DNA from: an uncultured Christensenella sp.
GTDB taxonomy: Bacteria; Bacillota; Clostridia; Christensenellales; UBA3700
DNA length: 21,980 bases
NCBI GenBank assembly: GCA_910584035.1
Contig: CAJTZR010000020.1
Location: forward strand, 1-21,980
Reading direction: 5' to 3'
Shown one piece after another: positions 6,453-14,344 of the stretch; position 1 is the stretch's first letter, and each line of letters starts with the position of its first letter. A program made the position numbers and the translations under genes. The notes under the pieces are model-generated. The model was not told the origin of the DNA and made no database searches. It saw only the letters and a list, made by a program, of their open reading frames with translations.

Positions 6453-8183
6453 ATGAAAAAAATATTGTTAGGTAATGAGGCTATAGCTAGAGGTGCTTAT
6501 GAGGCTGGTGTAAAAGTTAGCACTGCATATCCTGGTACACCTAGTACGGAAATAACTGAGGCTATAGCAAAATATAAAGAGATATATGTTGAGTGGTCAC
6601 CAAACGAAAAGGTAGCACTTGAGGTTGCTATTGGTAGTAGCGTTGCTGGTGTAAGAAGTATTGTTTGTATGAAACACGTTGGTGTAAATGTAGCGGCTGA
6701 CCCATTATTTACACTTGCTTATACTGGTGTGAATGGCGGACTTGTTTTGGTAGTTGCTGATGACCCTGGTATGCATAGCTCTCAAAATGAACAAGACAGC
6801 AGATATTATGCAATTGCAAATAGCATTCCTATGCTTGAGCCAAGTGACTCTAGCGAGGCAAAGGAGTATACAAAGCTTGCATTTGAGATTAGTGAAAAAT
6901 ATGATACTCCAGTAATGCTAAGAAGTACTACAAGAGTATCACACTCTCAATCTTTTGTTGACTTAGAGGATAGATGTGAGGTTGGTGTAAAGCCTTATGT
7001 AAAAGATACTACAAAGTATGCTATGATGCCATCAATGGCGATAGGTAGACACAAAGTTGTTGAGGAGAGAATTAAAAAATTATCTGCAGATAGCAATAGT
7101 TTAAGTATCAATAAAATTACTTATAAGTCTACGAAAATCGGTATTATTTGCAGTGGTGTTGTTGCAAAGTATGCCGAGGAGGCAATGCCAGATGCAAGTA
7201 TATTAAAGCTTGGTATGGTAAATCCATTGCCAATGGATATGATAAAAGAGTTTGCAAATAAAGTGGATAAACTTTATGTTATTGAGGAGCTTGAACCTAT
7301 ATTTGAAACTCAAATTAAAGCACAAGGTATTGAATGTATTGGTAAGGAAATCTTTTCAATTCAAGGTGAGATTTCTGTTGCTATTATTCGCAACAAATTG
7401 TTGGGTGAGCCAATGCCACAAGCAGATAATACCTTGCCAGTAAGACCACCAGTAATGTGTCCAGGTTGCCCTCACAGAAGTGTATTTTATGTGTTACATA
7501 AATTAAAATTAATGGTTACTGCGGATATTGGTTGTTATACTTTAGGTGCGGGACAGCCATTGAATGCAGTTGATACAGTTGTTTGTATGGGTGCAAGTAT
7601 TGGTATGTGTCACGGCGTTGATAAAGCTTTGGGACGTGAACAATCTAAAAAGACTGTTGCTGTAATTGGTGATTCAACTTTTGTACATAGCGGTATAACT
7701 GGTGTTGTAGATGCAGTTTATAACCAGGGTAGTAGCACAATTATAATTTTGGACAACTCTACAACTGGTATGACAGGACATCAACCAAACCCAGCTACTG
7801 GTAGAACTATACGTGACCAAGTAACTCATCAATTGAATTTGGAACAAGTTGTTAGGGCTTGTGGTGTTAATAGCGTTCAAATTGTAGATGCTTATGATAT
7901 GGTAGCAGTTGAAAAAGCTGTTAAAGAGGAACTTGCTAAAGATGAGGTTAGTGTTATCATTGCAAAGAAACCTTGTGTGCTTTTGACAAAAGAGGTCAAG
8001 ACACCTTATTATATTGACAGCGATAAATGTAAAAAATGTGGTATGTGTATGAAAATTGGTTGTCCAGCTATTATGATGGCTAAAGATAAGAGTGTTAGCA
8101 TAAAAGCAGACCAATGTGTCGGTTGTGGAGTGTGCGTACAAATGTGTAAGTTTGACAGCATAAAATTAGGAGGTAAAAACTAA
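6453..8183 (+). CDS. iorA: Indolepyruvate ferredoxin oxidoreductase subunit alpha
   Basis: Large subunit of the oxygen-sensitive enzyme that converts aryl-pyruvates plus CoA to arylacetyl-CoA, CO2 and reduced ferredoxin. The N-terminal pyrimidine-type domain begins LLGNEAIARGAYEAG and carries the AYPGTPSTEI loop. CPGCPHR (336-342) and ADIGCYTLG (357-365) precede the thiamine-diphosphate motif GDS (406-408) ... DN (434-435). The C-terminus is a two-cluster ferredoxin domain with Cys526/529/532/537 and Cys555/558/561/565. Length 576 is normal. ATG 6453 follows AAAGAGGT. The stop overlaps the iorB start by one base (TAATG), indicating translational coupling of the two subunits. Clear family member; preference among the three aromatic keto acids cannot be told from sequence. 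Confidence 0.96.
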   Translation: MKKILLGNEAIARGAYEAGVKVSTAYPGTPSTEITEAIAKYKEIYVEWSPNEKVALEVAIGSSVAGVRSIVCMKHVGVNVAADPLFTLAYTGVNGGLVLVVADDPGMHSSQNEQDSRYYAIANSIPMLEPSDSSEAKEYTKLAFEISEKYDTPVMLRSTTRVSHSQSFVDLEDRCEVGVKPYVKDTTKYAMMPSMAIGRHKVVEERIKKLSADSNSLSINKITYKSTKIGIICSGVVAKYAEEAMPDASILKLGMVNPLPMDMIKEFANKVDKLYVIEELEPIFETQIKAQGIECIGKEIFSIQGEISVAIIRNKLLGEPMPQADNTLPVRPPVMCPGCPHRSVFYVLHKLKLMVTADIGCYTLGAGQPLNAVDTVVCMGASIGMCHGVDKALGREQSKKTVAVIGDSTFVHSGITGVVDAVYNQGSSTIIILDNSTTGMTGHQPNPATGRTIRDQVTHQLNLEQVVRACGVNSVQIVDAYDMVAVEKAVKEELAKDEVSVIIAKKPCVLLTKEVKTPYYIDSDKCKKCGMCMKIGCPAIMMAKDKSVSIKADQCVGCGVCVQMCKFDSIKLGGKN

Positions 8184-8749
8184 TGGCTAATGTATTGATA
8201 GTTGGTGTAGGTGGACAAGGTACACTTTTGGCATCAAGAGTACTTGGTAATTATGCGGTATTAACGGGACAAGATTGTAAACTTTCTGAAGTGCACGGAA
8301 TGAGCCAAAGGGGCGGTAGTGTTGTAACTCACGTTAGAGTTGGTGAGAATATTCTTAGCCCTATTGTAGCTGTTGGCGATGCTGATATTATTATTGCTTT
8401 TGAAAAGTTAGAGGCGTTAAGATGGCGTCATTACCTTAAAAAAGAGGGTATGATTGTTGTAAATAATCACGAGATAATGCCTATGCCAGTTATTACTGGT
8501 GCAATGGAATATCCTAAAAACATTATTGAACAATTGAGTAGTGAATGTAAAACACTTGTTATCAACGCTGCACAACTTGCTTTGGAATGTGGCAATGTAA
8601 AAGTAGCAAATGTTATTATGCTTGGTGCACTTGCTAAAAATTTAGGTTGGAAGTTTGAGGATATAGCTGAGGCTGTAAAAATGACTGTGCCAGCAAAGTT
8701 TTTGGAAATTAATTTGCTTGCTTTAGAAAAAGGCTATAACGCAAAATAA
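8183..8749 (+). CDS. iorB: Indolepyruvate ferredoxin oxidoreductase subunit beta
   Basis: Small subunit of IOR, 188 residues, belonging to the gamma-domain family of 2-oxoacid:ferredoxin oxidoreductases that shape the CoA and substrate pocket. It opens with NVLIVGVGGQGTLLASRVLG, then has the signature SEVHGMSQRGGSVVTHVR (near 38-55) and ADIIIAFEKLEALR. The ATG overlaps the iorA stop by one base, and a full AGGAGG (8168-8173) lies inside the iorA 3' end, so it can be translated in equal amount. Followed after 81 nt by the second aryl-CoA ligase gene. Confidence 0.96.
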   Translation: MANVLIVGVGGQGTLLASRVLGNYAVLTGQDCKLSEVHGMSQRGGSVVTHVRVGENILSPIVAVGDADIIIAFEKLEALRWRHYLKKEGMIVVNNHEIMPMPVITGAMEYPKNIIEQLSSECKTLVINAAQLALECGNVKVANVIMLGALAKNLGWKFEDIAEAVKMTVPAKFLEINLLALEKGYNAK

Positions 8750-8830
8750 AAATAGGTCTTAATTTAAGTATGTAATTGCTTAAGATTTTGATAAAAGGGA
8801 AAAATTAATTGTATTACGGAGGACTGTAGT

Positions 8831-10138
8831 ATGTATAGCGATAATATGCAATATCTTTCAAGAGAAGAGTTGGAAAAAATTCAGAGTGAAAGACTAGTTA
8901 AAGTAGTTAAAAAAGTTTATGATAATGTGGAAATTTATCGTAAAAAAATGGATGCAATTGGCGTTAAACCTGAGGATATCAAAAGTATTAAAGATATAAC
9001 TAAACTACCATTTACTGTTAAGCACGATTTAAGAGAAAGTTATCCATTTAACTTTTTTAGTTGCCCTCAAAGCGAAATTGTAAGAGTACACGCTTCAAGC
9101 GGTACAACTGGTAAGTTGACAGTAGTTGGTTATACTCAAAATGACTTGGATATGTGGGCAGATATGGCTGCAAGATGTTTAAGTATGACTGGTGCAGATA
9201 ATAACTCTGTTGTTCAAGTATCTTTTGGTTATGGCTTATTTACTGGCGGTCTTGGTTTGCACGATGGTAGCCAAAGATTAGGTGCTATGACTGTACCAAC
9301 CTCTAGTGGTAATACTTTAAGACAATTGCAATTAATGCGTGATTTTGGTGCAGATACTTTGTGTTGTACTCCATCATATGCTATATATTTAAGTGAAGCA
9401 ATGGCAAAAGAAGGCTTTACTGATAGAAGTCAATTTAAATTAAAGCGTGGTATTTTTGGTGCAGAGCCTTGGTCTGACGAAATGCGTAAAGATATTGAAA
9501 AACGTTTACAAATAAAAGCTTACGATATTTATGGCCTAAGTGAGATAATGGGACCAGGTGTTGCAATGGAATGTGAGGAGCAAGATGGTTTGCATATAAA
9601 TGAGGATAATTTTTATCCAGAAATTGTTGACCCAGATACACTTGAGCCGGTACCATTTGGTGAGACCGGTGAGTTAGTTATAACTACACTTACAAAAGAG
9701 GGTATACCACTTATAAGATACAGAACAAGAGATATAACAAGCTTTAAGAAAGGTGTGTGTAAGTGTGGCAGAACTCTTGTAAGAATGAACAGAGTTACTG
9801 GCAGAACTGATGATATGTTAATAATTCGTGGTGTAAATGTATTCCCATCACAAATTGAAAGTGTGTTGTTTAATATTGGTGAGAGAATATCACCACACTA
9901 TCAAATTATTGTGGATAGAGTAGGTGCATTGGATACTTTTGAAATTCAAATTGAGATAAGTGAGGGGTATTTTAGTGACGAGGTAGGCAAACTACAAGCG
10001 TTAAAGAAAGAGATTGAACACGAGATGACCTCTAACTTGGGCATTAGTGCAAAAATTACTTTAGTTAGTCCTAACAGCATTAGCAGAAGTGAGGGCAAAG
10101 CAAAGAGAATTATTGACAATCGTAAAAATAAAAAGTAA
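8831..10138 (+). CDS. paaK: Phenylacetate-CoA ligase family protein (AMP-forming aryl-CoA ligase 2)
   Basis: 435 residues, a clear paralogue of the ligase encoded at 5090-6388, similar along its whole length (by eye roughly half of positions identical). Motifs: P-loop SSGTTGKLT (89-97), YGLSEIMGPGVAMEC, IPLIRYRTRDIT, the CKCGRT element, and IIRGVNVFPSQIES. The P-loop has Leu where copy 1 has Pro. GGAGG at 8818-8822 sets the ATG at 8831. It sits 81 nt after iorB and 43 nt before the ACT-domain gene. Two ligases beside one IOR may serve different arylacetates or opposite directions of flux; that is inference. The paaK symbol reflects family, not proven substrate. Confidence 0.93.
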   Translation: MYSDNMQYLSREELEKIQSERLVKVVKKVYDNVEIYRKKMDAIGVKPEDIKSIKDITKLPFTVKHDLRESYPFNFFSCPQSEIVRVHASSGTTGKLTVVGYTQNDLDMWADMAARCLSMTGADNNSVVQVSFGYGLFTGGLGLHDGSQRLGAMTVPTSSGNTLRQLQLMRDFGADTLCCTPSYAIYLSEAMAKEGFTDRSQFKLKRGIFGAEPWSDEMRKDIEKRLQIKAYDIYGLSEIMGPGVAMECEEQDGLHINEDNFYPEIVDPDTLEPVPFGETGELVITTLTKEGIPLIRYRTRDITSFKKGVCKCGRTLVRMNRVTGRTDDMLIIRGVNVFPSQIESVLFNIGERISPHYQIIVDRVGALDTFEIQIEISEGYFSDEVGKLQALKKEIEHEMTSNLGISAKITLVSPNSISRSEGKAKRIIDNRKNKK

Positions 10139-10181
10139 TAAAATTATATACAAGTGATTATTATATAAGGGAGATATTATT

Positions 10182-10604
10182 ATGTTAGTTAATCAAATAG
10201 CAGTTTTTTTGGAAAATCGTAAAGGCAGAGTAGGTGATTTTGCCAAAGTTTTAGCTGATAATAAGATAGATTTAGTTTCAATGAGTATTGCAGATACTAA
10301 AGAATTTGGTATTTTGCGTGCAATTACACGTGATAATGCAAAGGCAGTAAAAGTTTTACGTGAGGCTGGTTTTACTGTAACAAGCTCCGACTTGATTGGT
10401 ATTGAGGTTGAGGATAGAGCTGGCGGTTTGTCCGATGTGCTTGCCCTACTTTATGCTGGTGGGGTTGAAATTGAATATTTGTATTCTTATGCAAGAACAG
10501 AAGCAAAAAAAGCTATCATTATGTTAAAGGTTTCAGATATTAAAAAAGCAATGCAAGTTATTCAAGATAACAATATTAAAGTGCTTGAAAATTCTATTAT
10601 ATAA
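10182..10604 (+). CDS. Tandem ACT-domain protein (amino-acid-binding regulator)
   Basis: 140 residues made of two ACT units: the first about 1-65 (QIAVFLENRKGRVGDFAKVLADN), the second about 70-138 (IGIEVEDRAGGLSDVLALLYAGG). ACT pairs bind amino acids at their interface and control enzymes or transporters. There is no catalytic or DNA-binding domain here. Stand-alone proteins of this kind are commonly found downstream of aryl-CoA ligase/IOR genes in Firmicutes, so an aromatic amino acid is the likeliest ligand (inference from context). AGGGAG at 10168-10173 supports the ATG. Last gene of the operon; a weak terminator follows at 10709. Confidence 0.88.
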   Translation: MLVNQIAVFLENRKGRVGDFAKVLADNKIDLVSMSIADTKEFGILRAITRDNAKAVKVLREAGFTVTSSDLIGIEVEDRAGGLSDVLALLYAGGVEIEYLYSYARTEAKKAIIMLKVSDIKKAMQVIQDNNIKVLENSII

Positions 10605-10962
10605 TTAAAAGCATAATATTTAAACTTTACAATAGCTGTAACAATAATAAAAAATTTGTGAAAATAAATTTATATATTAAAGTTTATTTGCAAAATTTTT
10701 GTAAAGTTAAAAGTTTACTTATGTGACTTTTTTACTAGCATTACTATTTAGTTGTGTACAATTTGTTTTATACTAGCGATTTTAATTTGTTATACAAAAG
10801 TTAGACAACAATTAATAATTGATAAATTTTGGAGTAGGAAATTCCTTGTCAAGATTAATTAAGTGCTAAGAAAAAAGGTATAGGCTTATTGATATTAAAT
10901 ATACTATTGATTAAATTTTTAAAGTCCTAAAGCTGAAAAATAATTTTTAAAGGGGCGATAAT
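10605..10962. other. Spacer between the ACT gene and the racemase gene
   Basis: About 360 bp of AT-rich DNA with a weak terminator (10709-10733) and a near-palindrome AGGAAATTCCT (10836-10846). A TATACT at 10769-10774 lacks a convincing -35, so the promoter for the racemase operon is not clear. I see no gene. Confidence 0.4.
10709..10733 (+). terminator. Weak intrinsic terminator after the IOR operon
   Basis: Stem AAAAGT / ACTTTT (6 bp, 11-nt loop) running into a six-base T tract at 10728-10733. Low stability, but correctly placed about 105 nt after the last operon gene. Confidence 0.35.
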
Positions 10963-10965
10963 ATT
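10951..10965 (+). promoter_or_regulatory. Ribosome binding site and ATT start of the racemase gene
   Basis: AGGGG (10951-10955), then seven bases, then ATT at 10963-10965. An in-frame TAA (10948-10950) lies five codons upstream. There is no ATG, GTG, TTG or CTG in frame between it and the ATG at 11041, which is too far downstream to start a working enzyme. Confidence 0.6.
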
Positions 10966-11949
10966 TTAACAAAATATATTGATATTAATCAAATTAAACG
11001 TAATATTTTAAAAGCAAAACAAGAGAGTTTTACAGATGTTATGGCAGTTGTAAAAGCAAATTGTTATAGCAATGGTATACATATTGCACTTTTAATAGAG
11101 GACTATGTTTGTGGCTTTGCTGTTGCAAATGTTTTTGAGGGTATAAGGCTTAGAAAATTAGGTATAACAAAACAAATTTTGTCTTTATCTTTTAGTCGTG
11201 AACAAAGTTATTTGTGCATTAAGTATGATATTATGGCATCACTTTCTTGTCCACTCAATTATGTTGAAGGGGTCAAATACCATATTGCAATTGATAGTGG
11301 TATGAATAGAGGTGGAGTAAAAGGAAATAACGAACTTTGGGACTTGCTTAATATTATGGCATTTCACGATATTTATGGCGTTTATTCGCATATATATTCC
11401 GCAAATGAAATTTTGACTAATAGTCAGATTGATAGGTTTGAGCAAGCAGTACATATCGTAGAAAAATTTAATAGCCAAATTGTCACACATATTTTTGCTA
11501 CAAACTATAAATATTTTGCTGAAAAATTTGCTACTGATTTTGTAAGACTGGGCATTGGAATGTATGAAAATGCTGTTGCTGTAACCTCAAATATAATGCA
11601 GATTAAAGAGTTGAAAGCTGGCGAAAGTGTTGGCTATGATGGTGAATTTATAGCAGATAAAAGTATGAAAATAGCACTGTGTGACGGCGGTTATTATGAT
11701 GGGGTTATTAGACGCTTTAAAGGTGAAAATATTGCATTTAGTACCGATTTTTGTAAGGTTATTGGTAAAATAAGTATGGATACTCACATAATTGATGTGT
11801 CGGATACTAATGCAAAAATAGGCTCTCAAACTATTATTTATGATACTGACAAATTGTCTTTTACAAATAGAGCTGAAGCAATGAAAATATCCGAGTATGA
11901 GCTAATGACATCACTTAAAGGTAGGTTTGAATATGTGTACCTTAACTAA
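10963..11949 (+). CDS. alr: Alanine racemase (PLP-dependent), apparent ATT start
   Basis: Interconverts L- and D-alanine for peptidoglycan. Read from ATT 10963 it has 328 residues, starting (I/M)LTKYIDINQIKRNI, the normal first strand of the family. AVVKANCYSNG (28-38) carries the PLP lysine (Lys31). Other marks: IDSGMNRGGV, GVYSHIYSAN (usually H-F-A-x-A-D), RLGIGMYE, VGYDGEF holding the catalytic tyrosine of the C-terminal domain, GGYYDGVIRRF, GKISMDTHIIDV, and the C-terminal SEYELMTSLKGR. The first in-frame ATG, 11041, would leave only four residues before Lys31 and remove the first strand. The protein is shorter and more divergent than the usual ~370 residues, so substrate could differ. 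Its 3' end overlaps the next gene by 17 nt. If ATT is not used, the gene has lost its start. Confidence 0.82.
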   Translation: MLTKYIDINQIKRNILKAKQESFTDVMAVVKANCYSNGIHIALLIEDYVCGFAVANVFEGIRLRKLGITKQILSLSFSREQSYLCIKYDIMASLSCPLNYVEGVKYHIAIDSGMNRGGVKGNNELWDLLNIMAFHDIYGVYSHIYSANEILTNSQIDRFEQAVHIVEKFNSQIVTHIFATNYKYFAEKFATDFVRLGIGMYENAVAVTSNIMQIKELKAGESVGYDGEFIADKSMKIALCDGGYYDGVIRRFKGENIAFSTDFCKVIGKISMDTHIIDVSDTNAKIGSQTIIYDTDKLSFTNRAEAMKISEYELMTSLKGRFEYVYLN

Positions 11950-12463
11950 AGAGGAACAGAGAAAAATTGTAAGAGAAAAACTAAATAATATGTCCTACTT
12001 TGATAGGTCATTTAAAAGCCAAATGATTGTAAGTGATATTATAAATAGCAAGCTTATAAATGAGCATAGTCATATTTTACTTTATAAAGCTATGCTGACA
12101 GAGGTTAATATTGATTGGCTATTAGAGTTTACAATGACTTTTGGTAAACAATGTTATCTGCCAAGAGTAAATGGGGATAATCTTGAATTAGTTAAATATC
12201 CTTGTAGATTGCAAAAAGGGGCATATGGTATACTTGAGCCAATAGGTGAAGCCGTTCAAACACATATTGATTTGTGTATAGTTCCAGTCCTTGCGGTTGA
12301 TAATGATGGCAATAGACTTGGAAAAGGTAAAGGGTATTATGATAGATTTTTTGAAAAATATCCTAATTGTGTAAAAGTTGCAGTAGCATTTAAAGAACAA
12401 GTGCTTGATAAGATAAATACTGAAAAACACGATATAAAAATGGATAAAGTTTTTGTGAGGTAA
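11933..12463 (+). CDS. 5-formyltetrahydrofolate cyclo-ligase
   Basis: ATP-dependent return of 5-formyl-THF to 5,10-methenyl-THF in one-carbon metabolism (MTHFS/YgfA family). 176 residues. N-terminal KEEQRKIVREKLNNMS, then YLPRVNGDNLELVKYP, the substrate region GAYGILEP, and the signature LGKGKGYYDRFF (about 129-140). I chose ATG 11933 because AAAGGTAGG ends 7-8 nt before it; a TTG at 11927 is too close to that site. It overlaps the racemase by 17 nt and rsmD begins one base after its stop, so the run is translated as a coupled unit. Confidence 0.93.
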   Translation: MCTLTKEEQRKIVREKLNNMSYFDRSFKSQMIVSDIINSKLINEHSHILLYKAMLTEVNIDWLLEFTMTFGKQCYLPRVNGDNLELVKYPCRLQKGAYGILEPIGEAVQTHIDLCIVPVLAVDNDGNRLGKGKGYYDRFFEKYPNCVKVAVAFKEQVLDKINTEKHDIKMDKVFVR

Positions 12464-12464
12464 A

Positions 12465-13004
12465 ATGAGAGTAGTTGCTGGTAAACATAGAAGTAGACCT
12501 TTAATATCTCCTAAAAATAGAGATGTAAGACCTACAACTGATATGGTAAAAGAATCTATATTTAATATCATTCAAAGTGATGTAATAGGTTGTAAATTTT
12601 TAGATTTGTTTGCGGGTAGTGGTGCTATAGGCATTGAGGCTATTAGTCGTGGTGCGGAAAAAGTAGTTTTTGTTGATAGCAGTAAAGAGAGTATTAATAT
12701 AATTAAACAAAATTTGCAAGTGTTAAAAGAGCAAGCTACTGTTATTTTTAGCGATTATAGTGCTGCTTTGTCTAGGCTAAAAAATGCTGAATTTGATATT
12801 ATATTTTTGGACCCACCATATGAGTTTAAAGAAATAAAAAGTGTATTTAAGTTGATACAAGAAAACAATGTACTTGCTAGTAGTGGAATAATTATTTATG
12901 AGAGTTTATTTGATAAGAATGCAAATAAAGTGGTACAAGGTTTTAACATTATAAAAAGCAAAAAATATGGCATTACTGCAATAGATATATACGAGGTTGA
13001 ATAA
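12465..13004 (+). CDS. rsmD: 16S rRNA (guanine(966)-N2)-methyltransferase RsmD
   Basis: SAM-dependent methyltransferase of the small-subunit rRNA. 179 residues, typical length. Starts MRVVAGKHRSRPL, followed by the RPTTDMVKESIFNII segment, the SAM-binding LDLFAGSGAIGIEA (motif I, about 46-59), EKVVFVDSS (motif II), and the catalytic DPPY (116-119). GAGG at 12457-12460, inside the previous gene's end, sets the ATG. The stop shares one base with the coaD start (TAATG). The rsmD-coaD order is a well known Firmicute pairing. Confidence 0.96.
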   Translation: MRVVAGKHRSRPLISPKNRDVRPTTDMVKESIFNIIQSDVIGCKFLDLFAGSGAIGIEAISRGAEKVVFVDSSKESINIIKQNLQVLKEQATVIFSDYSAALSRLKNAEFDIIFLDPPYEFKEIKSVFKLIQENNVLASSGIIIYESLFDKNANKVVQGFNIIKSKKYGITAIDIYEVE

Positions 13005-13501
13005 TGGACAAGTGCTTGGTAAGTGGTAGTTATGACCCAATAACAAATGGCCACCTTGATATTATCCGCAGAGCTAGTAGTATGTTTGATGTTGTCATTG
13101 TAGGTGTGTTTAACAATGAGGAAAAAGAGCATATGTTCAATTTGAATGAAAGAGTTCAAATGTGTAAAGTTGCAACAGCTGAAATGAAAAATGTTCAAGT
13201 TTTTGGTTATGACGATATGCTTTATGAGGTATGTGTTAAAAATAATATTAGTCATATAGTTCGTGGTTTTAGAGATAATAAGGACTACGCTTATGAGACT
13301 GAAATGGCTGTATTCAATTTTGAGCATTGTGGAGTTATGACTTGCTTGTTGCCAGCGGATAAAGTTTTAGATAGCATAAGCAGTAGTAAAGTGAGAGAAT
13401 TATTAGACGATATGGATAAAGAGAATAATGAACTTAGTAAATACATTAATGATAATGTTTTGCGTGAGATAAGGAGGATAAAAAATGCACGATTTTCTTA
13501 A
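13004..13501 (+). CDS. coaD: Pantetheine-phosphate adenylyltransferase
   Basis: Penultimate step of coenzyme A synthesis: 4'-phosphopantetheine plus ATP gives dephospho-CoA and PPi. 165 residues. GSYDPITNGHLDII (8-21) contains the nucleotidyltransferase TxGH motif. RGFRD (87-91) and SISSSKVREL (124-133) complete the family pattern; the usual RGLR is RGFR here. One-base overlap with rsmD. CoA supply has a plausible link to the aryl-CoA operon upstream, but coaD is in the separate housekeeping run. Confidence 0.96.
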   Translation: MDKCLVSGSYDPITNGHLDIIRRASSMFDVVIVGVFNNEEKEHMFNLNERVQMCKVATAEMKNVQVFGYDDMLYEVCVKNNISHIVRGFRDNKDYAYETEMAVFNFEHCGVMTCLLPADKVLDSISSSKVRELLDDMDKENNELSKYINDNVLREIRRIKNARFS

Positions 13502-13955
13502 GATATTAAATGATTTGGAGTCTGAGATAAAAGATTCTAGACGTTCGATGCTTGGTGGTAACAGATACATTGACGAGGGTAAATGTATGGATTATATACT
13601 TACTCTTAAGTCACTTATGCCACAAGATATAAAAGAGGCACAAATTATCCTTGCAGAAAAGGAAAATATTATCAGCGAGGCTGAAGATTATGCTAATCAT
13701 TTAGTAAATGATGCTAAATCTAAAGCAAATAAAATACTTGACGAGTCGGAACTTATTCGTCAAGCTGAGTATGAAGCTGACCAAATTTTAAAGAGTGCTA
13801 ATGAAGAGGCGGAAAGGCTACGTTATGAAACAATGAATTCAGTTATGGACTTGTTAAAAGATTCCGAAAATAAAATGATTGATATTATAAATTGTGTTAG
13901 AGAATCTAAAAATGAAATAATAGACGAATTCCAAAATAACAATTATAAAAAATAA
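13485..13955 (+). CDS. Coiled-coil protein, ATP-synthase-b-like, function unknown
   Basis: 156 residues, highly charged. A short N-terminal part (HDFLKILNDLESEIKDS, then GNRYIDEGKCMDYI) precedes a long predicted coiled coil from about residue 55 to 145, rich in E, K, A and N, with AEKENIISEAEDYANHLV-type heptads. This looks like the stalk of ATP synthase subunit b/E/G or a DivIVA-like rod, which is why such proteins are often named ATPase subunits, but there is no membrane helix and no other ATPase gene nearby. A strong AAGGAGG (13471-13477) lies within coaD, and the start overlaps coaD by 17 nt. Similar proteins follow coaD in many Clostridia. Function cannot be assigned. Confidence 0.8.
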   Translation: MHDFLKILNDLESEIKDSRRSMLGGNRYIDEGKCMDYILTLKSLMPQDIKEAQIILAEKENIISEAEDYANHLVNDAKSKANKILDESELIRQAEYEADQILKSANEEAERLRYETMNSVMDLLKDSENKMIDIINCVRESKNEIIDEFQNNNYKK

Positions 13956-14106
13956 TTTTATTAGTAAAATAATTTTATAAAAGAGAGCGTATACTATTCT
14001 TATAGCAGATAGACAAAACGATAACTTTACGCAATTATCGTAAGCTGTACATTTACCCCACACAAAAAGTTATTTTGTGCTAACCCCGATAATCACTCAA
14101 AAGGGT

Positions 14107-14127
14107 ATTTTGCAGTAACTGATGTTA
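14107..14127 (+). repeat. 21-nt direct repeat, copy A
   Basis: Identical over 21 nt to 14730-14750 (core TGCAGTAACTGATG). It is followed by GTTTGAATAGTG. About 65 nt upstream of it is TTATCGTAAGC, resembling TTATCGTGAAGC upstream of copy B. Confidence 0.8.
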
Positions 14128-14234
14128 GTTTGAATAGTGTCAGTTTTATAATTGATAATTTATTAAAATAAAGAAATAACTCATATAGTCAAATTAGTTG
14201 ACAATATTTTATCAAAATTTTAATTTAGCATATA

Positions 14235-14267
14235 AAAACACTTGGATAAAATCCAAGTGTTTTGTTT
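14235..14267. terminator. Strong intrinsic terminator
   Basis: Perfect 13-bp stem AAAACACTTGGAT / ATCCAAGTGTTTT with a 3-nt AAA loop, followed by GTTT. A-rich sequence before the stem makes it plausible on both strands. It lies about 280 nt after the coiled-coil gene and is the best stop for the racemase-coaD operon. Confidence 0.75.
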
Positions 14268-14344
14268 AAAATAGTGATTAAATTTGTAGTAAATAAATTT
14301 TAAATTTTGCTTTAATAGGTGGTACGATTGATGAAAACCATTCG

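Noticed and set aside
7674..8141. 155-codon open frame on the minus strand inside iorA
   Set aside because: Shadow of the iorA coding strand; His/Thr/Asn-rich composition and no ribosome binding site or family motif.
14198..14236. Perfect TTGACA as a promoter
   Set aside because: No -10 box at 16-18 nt; the nearest TATAAA is 27 nt away and a terminator follows immediately.
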